A stretch of DNA of 6,626 bases from an uncultured Eubacteriales bacterium (GCA_900555735.1 USMI01000109.1:1-6626), one strand, 5' to 3'. Shown: positions 1 to 5,345, counted from the first letter of the stretch. The notes: a model not told the origin generated them from the sequence alone. Program-made: numbers and translations.

Positions 1-845
1 AAGATGAACTCCACATACATCAGCACGCCGTAGGCCGCCACGCCGTTCTGGCCCGCCAGCCGCAGCAGCTGGAAGTTGTACAGCATGCCCACCACCGAAG
101 CCGTCACGTTGCTGACCAGCTCCGACGCGCCGTTGCCGCTGGCCTGCAGGATGGGACGCAGCTCCAGCTTTGTTCTGGTCATCCGCAGCAGGCTGGAATT
201 GGGCCGCAGGAAATACACCAGCGGCAGCACGCCGCCCACCACCTGACTGATGCCGGTGGCAATCGCCGCGCCGGCCACGCCCCAGCGGAACACCGCCATG
301 AACAGCGCGTCCAGCGCCATATTGGTAACGCCTGCCGCCACCGTGATCCACAGACCCAGCTTGGGCTTTTCCGCCGCGATCAGGAAGCTCTGGAACACGT
401 TCTGCAGCATAAAGGCGGTGTTGAAGGCCAGCACGATGCGGCCGTACAGCACGCAGTCCGCCAGCATCTCCTCATCCGCGCCCAGGAAAATGGAGATGGG
501 CTCCATGTAGATGACGCCCACGGTGGAGATAATGACGCCGCAGATGAGGGTCACCACGATCATCATGGTAAAGTACTGGTTGGCCCGGTGCTTGTCGCCC
601 TCGCCCATGGTCTTGGCCACCAGAGCGCTGCCGCCGGTGCCGAACATGAAGCCGATGCCGCCGAAGATCATGATGAAGGGCATCACCAGATTCACCGCCG
701 CAAAGGGTGTCTTGCCCACAAAGTTGGACACGAACAGGCCGTCCACCACGCCATAGATGGAGGTGAACACCATCATGATGATGGACGGCAGCACGAACCG
801 CAGCAGCATTTTATAGGTAAAGTGATCGGATAACTGAATTTTCAT
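1..845 (-). CDS. MATE family efflux transporter, MepA-like (3' end beyond window)
   Basis: The first 281 residues of a polytopic membrane protein that would export drugs or other organic cations across the cytoplasmic membrane using a sodium or proton gradient. I translated it by hand from the ATG at 845. It begins MKIQLSDHFTYKMLLRFVLP and continues through a first helix into YGVVDGLFVSNFVG (residues 31-44), whose Asp35 matches the conserved acidic residue of MATE helix 1. A GTGGSALVAKTMGEGD segment (69-84) is the typical loop after helix 2 in MepA/NorM-type proteins. Several further hydrophobic segments follow, as in the N-terminal lobe of a 12-helix MATE protein of about 450 residues. The start has AAGGAG 8 nt upstream, located inside the end of the marR gene, with only 4 nt between the two genes. 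Co-transcription with marR and control by it are very likely. The exact substrate cannot be told from sequence. Confidence 0.93.
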   Translation of the reverse strand, partial: MKIQLSDHFTYKMLLRFVLPSIIMMVFTSIYGVVDGLFVSNFVGKTPFAAVNLVMPFIMIFGGIGFMFGTGGSALVAKTMGEGDKHRANQYFTMMIVVTLICGVIISTVGVIYMEPISIFLGADEEMLADCVLYGRIVLAFNTAFMLQNVFQSFLIAAEKPKLGLWITVAAGVTNMALDALFMAVFRWGVAGAAIATGISQVVGGVLPLVYFLRPNSSLLRMTRTKLELRPILQASGNGASELVSNVTASVVGMLYNFQLLRLAGQNGVAAYGVLMYVEFI

Positions 846-849
846 GGTC

Positions 850-1302
850 TTACTCCTTGCTCTGTTCCACAGCGCGGGGCAGATATTGCCGCAGGGCCGT
901 GTTATAGCGGCGGCACAGGGACAGGAACTGCGCCTGCTCCGCTTCCGTCATGGTGTTCATAGCCGCCGTCTCCGCCGCCATCACCGGGTCCACGGTGCGG
1001 CGGACCAGCGCCTCGCCCCGCTCCGTCAGCACCAGATACTTGCTGCGGCGGTCGCGCCCCTCCGTCAGCCGGAGGAAGCCCTCCCCGATCAGCTTTTTCA
1101 GAGCGGAATGCACCGTCTGCTTGGGCTGATATACGGCGGCGCACACGCCGCTCTGGGTCATGGGACGCTCCGCCTCCCGCAGGGCGTACAGCACCCAGAA
1201 GGCGCAGTCCGACAGTCCGAAGCCGCGGGCCGCTGCCCGGTACAGGTCGTCCTGCTCCTTATAAAGCTCGTTATATGCCGCCAACGCGCCGCGCTGCTCC
1301 AT
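850..1302 (-). CDS. MarR family transcriptional regulator
   Basis: A 150-residue winged-helix DNA-binding protein of normal MarR length, expected to act as a dimer in the cytoplasm. The N-terminal helices (about 1-45) and C-terminal helices (about 105-145) would form the dimer interface. The recognition helix region is near QPKQTVHSALKKLIGEGFL (59-77). The wing is EGRDRRSKYLVLTERGE (81-97), carrying the DRR signature and the LTERG motif typical of MarR proteins. The ATG start is preceded by GGAGGA at a 7-nt spacing. The gene is first in an operon with the MATE pump, the arrangement seen for MepR/MepA-type systems in which the regulator represses itself and the pump until a ligand binds. The paired palindromes in its promoter support autoregulation. 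The ligand is unknown; Cys33, Cys54 and Cys130 are present, but a redox role would be speculation. Confidence 0.93.
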   Translation of the reverse strand: MEQRGALAAYNELYKEQDDLYRAAARGFGLSDCAFWVLYALREAERPMTQSGVCAAVYQPKQTVHSALKKLIGEGFLRLTEGRDRRSKYLVLTERGEALVRRTVDPVMAAETAAMNTMTEAEQAQFLSLCRRYNTALRQYLPRAVEQSKE

Positions 1303-1318
1303 TTGTGTCTCCTCCGTT

Positions 1319-1360
1319 TGTCTGAAATCGGACTTTCGCAGTATAGTCCGATTTCAGACA
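1319..1360. promoter_or_regulatory. Double palindromic operator, probable MarR binding sites
   Basis: Two 16-nt arms, 1319-1334 and 1345-1360, form a perfect inverted repeat separated by 10 nt. Each arm also contains a 14-bp imperfect palindrome, GTCTGAAATCGGAC (1320-1333, and its reverse complement at 1346-1359), so each could bind one MarR dimer. The centres are 26 bp apart. One site lies exactly between the -35 and -10 boxes and the other covers the start site. That the MarR protein encoded downstream binds here is inferred from position and symmetry. Confidence 0.82.
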
Positions 1361-1368
1361 TTTGTCAA
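1340..1368 (-). promoter_or_regulatory. Sigma-A promoter of the marR-MATE operon
   Basis: Read on the minus strand this is TTGACA (1363-1368), a 17-nt spacer and TATACT (1340-1345). The -35 is perfect and the -10 matches 5 of 6 consensus bases. Transcription should start near 1333, giving a leader of about 30 nt before the marR ATG. The promoter lies 14 nt past the terminator hairpin of the upstream cupin operon, so the two transcription units are separate. Confidence 0.88.
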
Positions 1369-1382
1369 GAGGACTTTTCGCA

Positions 1383-1416
1383 AAAAATAACGGGCCGTTT
1401 TCGGCCCGTTATTTTT
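1383..1416 (-). terminator. Intrinsic terminator of the peptidase-cupin operon
   Basis: A perfect 15-bp stem (1383-1397 with 1402-1416) closes a TTTT loop. Its core is CGGGCCG/CGGCCCG and the flanks are A-rich and T-rich. On the minus strand it starts 2 nt after the cupin stop codon and ends in a T run, so it terminates the cupin transcript just before the marR promoter. The symmetric A/T flanks mean it could also stop plus-strand transcription. Confidence 0.92.
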
Positions 1417-1418
1417 AT

Positions 1419-1742
1419 TCAGAACGACACCGTCAGCAGCATCTTGAAGCGCTCCTGTCCATAGACGGCATGAGGCACATCCTTGGGCATCACCAGCGTC
1501 TCGCCCTCGGTCAGCACGAATACGTCGCCGCCCACGGTAAAGCGTCCCACGCCCTCCAGCACCGTCACCATGGCGTCACCGCCGCTGGCGTGGGTGGAGA
1601 TCTCCTCGTCCCGCTCAAAGGAAAACACGGTAACGCTCATCAACTCGTTCTGCACCAGCGTCTTGCTGACTACCTGCCCCTCCTGATAGGCCACCAGGTC
1701 CTTCAGCAGCAGCTTTTCCTTCTTGGCAATATTCTTATACAT
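1419..1742 (-). CDS. Small single-domain cupin protein
   Basis: A 107-residue protein made almost entirely of one cupin beta-barrel, with no signal peptide, so it is probably cytoplasmic. The first cupin motif is around EISTHASGGDAMVTVLEG (47-64) and the second around GETLVMPKDVPHAV (80-93). His51 and His91 are in the expected metal-ligand places, but the second His and the Glu of motif 1 are not conserved (Ser53 and Ala57 by alignment). The metal site is therefore reduced, and the protein may bind a ligand or metal without being an enzyme. The ATG has AGGAGGT 6 nt upstream. It is the second gene after the C39-like gene, with a 23-nt gap and no promoter room, so they share a transcript. Similar small cupins are common in gut Clostridia, and no specific substrate can be assigned. 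Confidence 0.85.
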   Translation of the reverse strand: MYKNIAKKEKLLLKDLVAYQEGQVVSKTLVQNELMSVTVFSFERDEEISTHASGGDAMVTVLEGVGRFTVGGDVFVLTEGETLVMPKDVPHAVYGQERFKMLLTVSF

Positions 1743-1765
1743 GATCGTACCTCCTGTTGTTTTTC

Positions 1766-2302
1766 CTATTTTCTGCCGTGCCGCCCGCGCTTATCCCGCT
1801 TGTCCACCGTTACGGTGAACATAATGGGCAGGTCGATATGCAGCGGCGGCAGGCGCAGATGCTTGACATATTGATTGTAAAAATCCGGAAAGCTCATAGG
1901 CTCCGGCGCGGAGGAGTTGGGAAAGGCATAGCGTCCGTCCCCGCACCGGCGCACCAGCACATAGTGACGGGAGCGGCCCGTGTGATACCACAGGATACCG
2001 GCCTTGGCGTTCTTCAGATCCCGATAGCGCAGACCGGTGATCTTCATGCCGAAGCGGTACACGCCACGGCAGACATGGCCGATGGTGGTGCCCATCACGC
2101 CCCGCAGGAACACCCGCTCATGGAAAAACTGCCAGACCTCCGTCTCCGTGACCGGCTGGGCGAAGTAACGGGCGGCGTTATACACCGCCATAAAGCCGCA
2201 GCCCTGCTTTGCCACCGTGCGGCAGCCGTAGGGGATATCGGTCATCAGGCTCTGGCTGATCAGATAGCCGTCCTCGTCACGGCAGCGGGCGGGAATGTCC
2301 AT
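1766..2302 (-). CDS. Papain-like (C39-like) cysteine peptidase homologue
   Basis: A 178-residue protein that I place, with moderate confidence, in the papain-like/C39-like cysteine peptidase group. The segment YGCRTVAKQGCGFMAVYNAA (25-44) has the nucleophile-helix pattern (GCG, then a helix with AVYNA), giving Cys35 as candidate nucleophile. HYVLVRR (113-119) supplies His113, and AFPNSS (126-131) supplies a candidate third residue, Asn129. This is the order and spacing expected for a Cys-His-Asn/Asp triad. There is no signal peptide, lipobox or membrane helix, so an extracellular role is not supported; the C-terminus is very basic (KRDKRGRHGRK). The start has AAGGAGG 7 nt upstream. It is the first gene of an operon with the cupin and diverges from the macro-NADAR gene. 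It could process a peptide or deubiquitinate-like substrate, or be an inactive relative; the substrate is unknown. Confidence 0.66.
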   Translation of the reverse strand: MDIPARCRDEDGYLISQSLMTDIPYGCRTVAKQGCGFMAVYNAARYFAQPVTETEVWQFFHERVFLRGVMGTTIGHVCRGVYRFGMKITGLRYRDLKNAKAGILWYHTGRSRHYVLVRRCGDGRYAFPNSSAPEPMSFPDFYNQYVKHLRLPPLHIDLPIMFTVTVDKRDKRGRHGRK

Positions 2303-2328
2303 GGCGACGCCTCCTTGCGTTTTTCTGT

Positions 2329-2357
2329 ATCATACCATCTTTCCGTGAAAAGGGCAA
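2329..2357 (-). promoter_or_regulatory. Promoter of the C39-like/cupin operon
   Basis: On the minus strand: TTGCCC (2352-2357), a 17-nt spacer and TATGAT (2329-2334). A TGg triplet directly before the -10 makes it an extended -10 promoter. Start is expected near 2322, about 20 nt before the ATG at 2302. Its -35 box is only 9 bp from the -35 box of the divergent macro-NADAR promoter. Confidence 0.68.
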
Positions 2358-2366
2358 GGCGCGGCG

Positions 2367-2395
2367 TTGCGATTTCCCCGGCAATATGATAGAAT
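2367..2395 (+). promoter_or_regulatory. Promoter of the macro-NADAR gene
   Basis: TTGCGA (2367-2372), a 17-nt spacer and TAGAAT (2390-2395), with TGa directly before the -10 giving an extended -10 element. Expected start is near 2402, leaving a leader of about 19 nt that carries the AGGAGG ribosome binding site at 2408-2413. The box at 2367 is also a possible TTG codon in frame with the gene, but as part of the promoter it is not a plausible start. Confidence 0.65.
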
Positions 2396-2420
2396 GAGCA
2401 AAAACACAGGAGGTCTGAAC

Positions 2421-3290
2421 ATGAAGCTTTCCTTCTTCTTGGGCAGCGCCCCGCAGGCGGGCTGCGCCTGCTACGCGGACACCGCGCGGCGCGGCGGTAT
2501 TCCGGTAACGCCGCCGGTATATGACGGCCATCCCCACGAGACGGCAGTGCTGACCGCATGCTACCATCAGGTGCTGGACGCAGCCCTCTCCGGCGGCTAT
2601 GGCAGCGTAGCCATCCCCACGCTGGGCGCGGAGGGCGGCTGGCCGCCCCAGTTCGCCGTTCCGGCAGCGCTGGTGGCGGTGGAGAACTGGAACAAGGCCC
2701 ATCCGGTCGCCCAGCTGGCGGTAACGCTGTGCGCGCCGGATCAGCGCACCTATGCGCTGTATGAGGAGTTCGCCGTCACGGAGAAGGACGCGCCCATTCC
2801 CGGAAATGTGGTGGGCTTTTTCCACGAATACGGCCCCAACGGCTGGTTCAGCAACTGGTATCCGGCGGTGTTCACCGTGGACGGCGTGACGTACCTTAAC
2901 GCGGAGCAGTATCTGATGCATCAGAAGGCCCTGTGCTGCGGCGATACCGCCACCGCCGCCAGAGTGATGGAAAACCCTGATCCCAAGACGGTAAAGCTGC
3001 TGGGCCGGGCCATCACCCCCTATGACGACGCCAAATGGGTGGCGGTACGGCAGGAGGTCATCTACCGGGGACTGCTGGCCAAGTTCGGCCAGAACAACGG
3101 CCTGAAGCACCAGCTGCTGTCTACCGGAGACGCCCTCATTGCCGAATGCTCCCCCAACGACCGCATCTGGGGCATCGGCATCCCGCTGGACGATCCCCGC
3201 CATCAGAATCCCGCCCAGTGGCAGGGCGAGAGCATTCTGGGCAAGGCCCTCATGCGGGTACGGGAGACCCTGCGGCAGGAAAACGCATAA
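2421..3290 (+). CDS. Half-macro domain fused to a NADAR (YbiA-like) domain
   Basis: A 289-residue cytoplasmic protein with two parts. Residues 1-120 resemble the C-terminal half of a macro domain: TACYHQVLDAALSGGYGSVAIPTLG (45-69) matches the cY..L..A...g..SiafP.i core, followed by a helix and a strand ending near YALYEE. The usual N-terminal macro strands with the GD(I/L) and NAAN motifs are missing. Residues about 130-285 are a full NADAR domain: GWFSNWYPAVF (141-151), AEQYLMHQKAL (161-171), LLGR (193-196), KWVAVR (205-210), KFGQNN (221-226), and the hallmark SPNDRIWGIG (244-253). Glu162 aligns with the conserved catalytic Glu of YbiA. Known NADAR proteins act as N-glycosidases on riboflavin intermediates (YbiA) or remove ADP-ribose from guanine in nucleic acids, some paired with DarT toxins. 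No DarT-like gene lies nearby here. The ATG at 2421 is chosen for AGGAGG 7 nt upstream. ADP-ribose chemistry is inferred; the exact substrate is open. Confidence 0.88.
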   Translation: MKLSFFLGSAPQAGCACYADTARRGGIPVTPPVYDGHPHETAVLTACYHQVLDAALSGGYGSVAIPTLGAEGGWPPQFAVPAALVAVENWNKAHPVAQLAVTLCAPDQRTYALYEEFAVTEKDAPIPGNVVGFFHEYGPNGWFSNWYPAVFTVDGVTYLNAEQYLMHQKALCCGDTATAARVMENPDPKTVKLLGRAITPYDDAKWVAVRQEVIYRGLLAKFGQNNGLKHQLLSTGDALIAECSPNDRIWGIGIPLDDPRHQNPAQWQGESILGKALMRVRETLRQENA

Positions 3291-3330
3291 AAACAGCCCG
3301 TGGAGCGCTGCTCCACGGGCTGTTTTTATG
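3286..3330. terminator. Bidirectional terminator between convergent units
   Basis: A perfect 21-bp stem (3286-3306 with 3310-3330) around a 3-nt loop, with a GC-rich centre (CAGCCCGTGGAGC) and A5/T5 flanks. The left arm overlaps the stop codon of the macro-NADAR gene. The T run follows the hairpin on both strands, so it can end the rightward macro-NADAR transcript and the leftward threonine ammonia-lyase/DIP1984 transcript, for which no nearer terminator is visible. Confidence 0.93.
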
Positions 3331-3545
3331 TATAGTATAGCTATTTGTCCCCTGTCCCACCCTGCCGGGGAAATCGACGCCGCGGTAGTAACGATGCATT
3401 GTTCTGATGCGCGTGTGCGGTATGCGGCGCGTGCATCATACAGTGGGGGATCGAACCCCGGAGCTGCGCCCGCTCCATCCATACTGCGAGGACTCATTCT
3501 CAGCCTCAGAGATAGCGCCCGCCTTTTCCCGGCTCCTTGATATAC
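3331..3545. other. Structured non-coding stretch, 215 nt, no gene recognised
   Basis: No ORF here has a convincing ribosome binding site. The stretch lies between the stop of the DIP1984-family gene and the shared terminator, so it would be the 3' untranslated region of that leftward operon or hold a small RNA. It contains several inverted repeats: GATGC/GCATC (3406-3410 and 3433-3437), CGCCGC/GCGGCG (3378-3383 and 3424-3429), and two abutting hairpins at 3445-3459 and 3460-3476. It matches no RNA family that I can recognise. Confidence 0.5.
3445..3476 (-). other. Paired 7-nt-loop hairpins, one resembling a tRNA T-arm
   Basis: On the minus strand, GGAGC-(7 nt)-GCTCC (3476 to 3460) is followed with no gap by GGGG-TTCGATC-CCCC (3459 to 3445). 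The second hairpin has the TTCRANN loop of a tRNA T-arm, and the first could pass for the long variable arm of a class II tRNA. However, no matching acceptor stem, D-arm or anticodon loop with T33 was found, and no CCA follows, so this is not an intact tRNA. It may be a decayed tRNA remnant or a coincidence. Confidence 0.35.
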
Positions 3546-4001
3546 TTATTGCAGCTCTGTTGTCCAGTTCAGGGACTGGATGGTCTCCTCCAGCAGCCGC
3601 AGGTCGCGGGACATATCGTCCACCTGCTTCTGCATCTGGGACACCTTCACGGTGCTGACGATCCTGATCTCGGTACGCAGGCCCCGGGGCACCACGTCGC
3701 TGGCGTTCTGCAGAAACTCCCGGTAGAGGCCCAGCTTCATTTTCAGGCAGTCCCGCCGGGCCAGCAGGGCCGTCAGGCTCTCGCCTGTTTCGCTGCGTGC
3801 AGCGGTGTTGGTCAGGTTGATGCGGCAGATCAGCTCCTCCAATTCGGCGCTGAGGCGCTCCAGCTCGGCAAGCAGCTCCTTGGGCTCCTCGGCGGGCTGC
3901 TCGCCCTCCTGCACCTTGGCGTTGTTCATCAGCCGGGAGCCCAGCTGGGCCATGCGGCGCTGGAGGTCGGCCCGTTGGGCCAGTGCGTTGGCAAGCTTCA
4001 T
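3546..4001 (-). CDS. DIP1984 family protein
   Basis: A 151-residue, highly charged and mostly helical protein with no signal peptide or membrane segment. It matches the DIP1984 family, whose members start MKLAxAL..RADLQ, carry an NNAKVQEGE.PAE.P motif and end in NWTTEL. Here these are MKLANALAQRADLQRRMAQL (1-20), NNAKVQEGEQPAEEPKELL (26-44), the RINLTN segment (about 60-65) and SLNWTTELQ at the end. The heptad-like helices at 40-62 and 117-145 suggest coiled coils and an oligomer. The biochemical role of the family is not established; some members are annotated as septicolysin-like, which I would not rely on. The ATG at 4001 is chosen because AAGGAG lies 7 nt upstream and the family N-terminus begins there; an upstream in-frame ATG at 4097 would add 32 unrelated residues. 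It starts 4 nt after the threonine ammonia-lyase stop, so translation is probably coupled. Confidence 0.9.
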   Translation of the reverse strand: MKLANALAQRADLQRRMAQLGSRLMNNAKVQEGEQPAEEPKELLAELERLSAELEELICRINLTNTAARSETGESLTALLARRDCLKMKLGLYREFLQNASDVVPRGLRTEIRIVSTVKVSQMQKQVDDMSRDLRLLEETIQSLNWTTELQ

Positions 4002-4005
4002 GATA

Positions 4006-5202
4006 TCACTCCTTGATGGTGTAGCCCTGTTCGGCCAGATACTGATACAGCTGGTGGATATGCTCGTGGTTGCGGGTCTCCACCACCATGCGGACACGGC
4101 AGGAGCCCACGCCCACCTTCATGCTGCTGCGCTCGTGGTACACCTCCAGCACGTTGACGCCCTCATGGGACAGCGCCGCCAGATAGGTGGCCAGCGCGTT
4201 GGGCTGGTCAGGCAGCACGGTGGAGAAGCTGGCGATACGCCCCTCCGCCGTCAGGCCGTGCTTGATGATACGCTCCAGCATGGTCACGTCCACGTTGCCG
4301 CCGGACAGCAGGGCGCACACGGTCTTGCCCTTCACATCCAGCTTTCCGGACATGACGGCCGCCACGCTGACGGCGCCGGCGCCCTCGGTAATGAGCTTCT
4401 GCTTTTCCAGAATGGTCAGGATAGCGGCGGCGATCTCGCTCTCGCTGACGGTGACTACCTTGTCCACATACTGGCGGCACATGTCGAAGGTCAGCGTTCC
4501 CGCGGTCTTGACCTGAATACCGTCGGCCATGGTGCCCACCTGCGGCAGGGTGATGATCTTATCCTGACGCAGCGCCTCGTACATGCTGGCCGCGCCCTCG
4601 GCCTGCACGCCGATGACCTGACAGGAGGGCTTCAGCTCCTTGACGGCCTTGGCCACGCCGGAGACCAGTCCGCCGCCGCCGATGGCGGTGACGATCATGT
4701 CCACATCCGGCAGCTGCTGCAGGATCTCCAGACCGATGGTGCCCTGACCGGCCATGATGCTGTAATCGTCAAAGGGATGGATGAAGGTATAGCCCTTCTC
4801 GTCCCGCAGGCGGATGGCCTCGGCATAGGCGTCGTCATACACACCGGGGACCAGCACCACCTCCGCGCCATAGCTGCGGGTGGCCTCGATCTTGGACAGG
4901 GGCGCACCCTGCGGAATACAGATCACCGCGTGGATGCCCATGTCGCGGGCGGCAAACGCCACGCCCTGCGCATGGTTTCCGGCGGAGCAGGCAATAACGC
5001 CCCTCGTCTTTTCCTCGTCAGACAGCGTGGCGATCTTATAATACGCGCCACGCAGCTTGAACGCGCCGGTCTTTTGCAGGCAGTCGGCTTTCAGGAACAG
5101 GCGGCACTCATTGGTGATACCGGTGCTGGGGATCACAGGGGTCTTGTTGATAACGCCGGACAGTACGCGCTGGGCGTCGTGCAGCATAGCCATAGTCAGC
5201 AT
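4006..5202 (-). CDS. ilvA: Threonine ammonia-lyase with C-terminal ACT domain
   Basis: A 398-residue PLP enzyme that deaminates L-threonine to 2-oxobutyrate and ammonia, feeding isoleucine synthesis or energy-yielding propionate/2-oxobutyrate breakdown; serine is a common second substrate. The fold-type II catalytic domain covers about 10-315. Lys49 in KTGAFKLRGA (44-53) forms the PLP Schiff base, SAGNHAQG (73-80) is the substrate loop, the glycine-rich phosphate-binding loop GGGGL is at 175-179, and SGGN is at 300-303. One ACT domain (about 325-398) closes the protein. This length and single ACT domain fit the medium form shared by many Clostridia (TdcB-like core plus ACT) rather than the 500-residue biosynthetic IlvA with two ACT-like domains. 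Allosteric control is therefore likely, but its effector is uncertain. The start at 5202 has AAGGAGG 7 nt upstream; a second ATG lies three codons in. It heads an operon with the DIP1984 gene. Confidence 0.93.
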   Translation of the reverse strand: MLTMAMLHDAQRVLSGVINKTPVIPSTGITNECRLFLKADCLQKTGAFKLRGAYYKIATLSDEEKTRGVIACSAGNHAQGVAFAARDMGIHAVICIPQGAPLSKIEATRSYGAEVVLVPGVYDDAYAEAIRLRDEKGYTFIHPFDDYSIMAGQGTIGLEILQQLPDVDMIVTAIGGGGLVSGVAKAVKELKPSCQVIGVQAEGAASMYEALRQDKIITLPQVGTMADGIQVKTAGTLTFDMCRQYVDKVVTVSESEIAAAILTILEKQKLITEGAGAVSVAAVMSGKLDVKGKTVCALLSGGNVDVTMLERIIKHGLTAEGRIASFSTVLPDQPNALATYLAALSHEGVNVLEVYHERSSMKVGVGSCRVRMVVETRNHEHIHQLYQYLAEQGYTIKE

Positions 5203-5216
5203 AGCAGTTCCTCCTT

Positions 5217-5226
5217 CACAATTGTG
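5217..5226. promoter_or_regulatory. Small palindrome before the ilvA ribosome binding site
   Basis: CACAATTGTG is a perfect 10-bp palindrome ending 1 nt before the AAGGAGG of ilvA, in the transcribed leader. It could be half of an operator or a weak hairpin masking the ribosome binding site, but so short a site may be chance. Confidence 0.25.
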
Positions 5227-5261
5227 CGTGGGACGTATACATTATTGAGTTTTCTGTATTT

Positions 5262-5290
5262 ATAGTAGCATACGCCGCTGGCAAATGCAA
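5262..5290 (-). promoter_or_regulatory. Probable promoter of ilvA-DIP1984 operon
   Basis: On the minus strand: TTGCAT (5285-5290), a 17-nt spacer and TACTAT (5262-5267), with TGc directly upstream of the -10. An overlapping TATAAA (5259-5264) is an alternative -10. The leader of about 50 nt before the ATG is too short for a T-box or an attenuator and shows neither. Confidence 0.55.
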
Positions 5291-5316
5291 GCCATTACAG
5301 ACGTTTTTTCGCAAAT

Positions 5317-5345
5317 TTGACAAACCGGGAAGTTTTGTCTATAAT
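5317..5345 (+). promoter_or_regulatory. Perfect-consensus promoter of the E2-like/acyl-CoA ligase operon
   Basis: TTGACA (5317-5322), a 17-nt spacer and TATAAT (5340-5345) match the sigma-A consensus at all 12 positions. Transcription should start near 5352, with a leader of about 57 nt. A promoter this strong is usually held down by a repressor, which fits the dyad overlapping it. Confidence 0.88.
5319..5339. promoter_or_regulatory. Dyad overlapping the -35 and spacer, possible operator
   Basis: GACAAA (5319-5324) and TTTGTC (5334-5339) form a perfect 6-bp inverted repeat with a 9-nt centre, covering the -35 box and the spacer up to the -10. Its position is that of a repressor site. No regulator gene for it is in the window, so the binding protein is unknown. 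Confidence 0.45.

Noticed and set aside
844..1464. 206-codon plus-strand frame over marR
   Set aside because: It is a shadow of the MarR gene that crosses the marR promoter, operator and terminator.
2367..2420. Upstream TTG start for macro-NADAR (18 extra residues)
   Set aside because: The TTG is part of the -35 box, lies before the expected transcription start and has no ribosome binding site; the ATG at 2421 has an ideal one.
2277..3497. 406-codon open frame on the minus strand opposite the macro-NADAR gene
   Set aside because: It is a GC-rich shadow: no ribosome binding site at its start, it crosses the strong terminator and the divergent promoters, and its protein resembles no family, while the plus strand encodes clear NADAR motifs.
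3440..3545. A tRNA gene on the minus strand
   Set aside because: A T-arm-like hairpin is present, but no acceptor stem pairs, no D-arm motif is seen, position 33 is not T in any anticodon-loop alignment, and no CCA follows.
4002..4097. Upstream ATG at 4097 for the DIP1984 protein
   Set aside because: It would add 32 residues inside ilvA that do not resemble the family N-terminus, while ATG at 4001 has AAGGAG and starts with the family motif MKLAxAL.
3805..5265. 486-codon open frame on the plus strand opposite ilvA and DIP1984
   Set aside because: It is antisense to two recognisable genes, has a His/Gly/Leu-rich low-sense composition and no ribosome binding site, and it crosses the ilvA promoter.
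5203..5316. T-box or attenuator before ilvA
   Set aside because: The leader is only about 50 nt, with no T-box motif, terminator hairpin or leader peptide.
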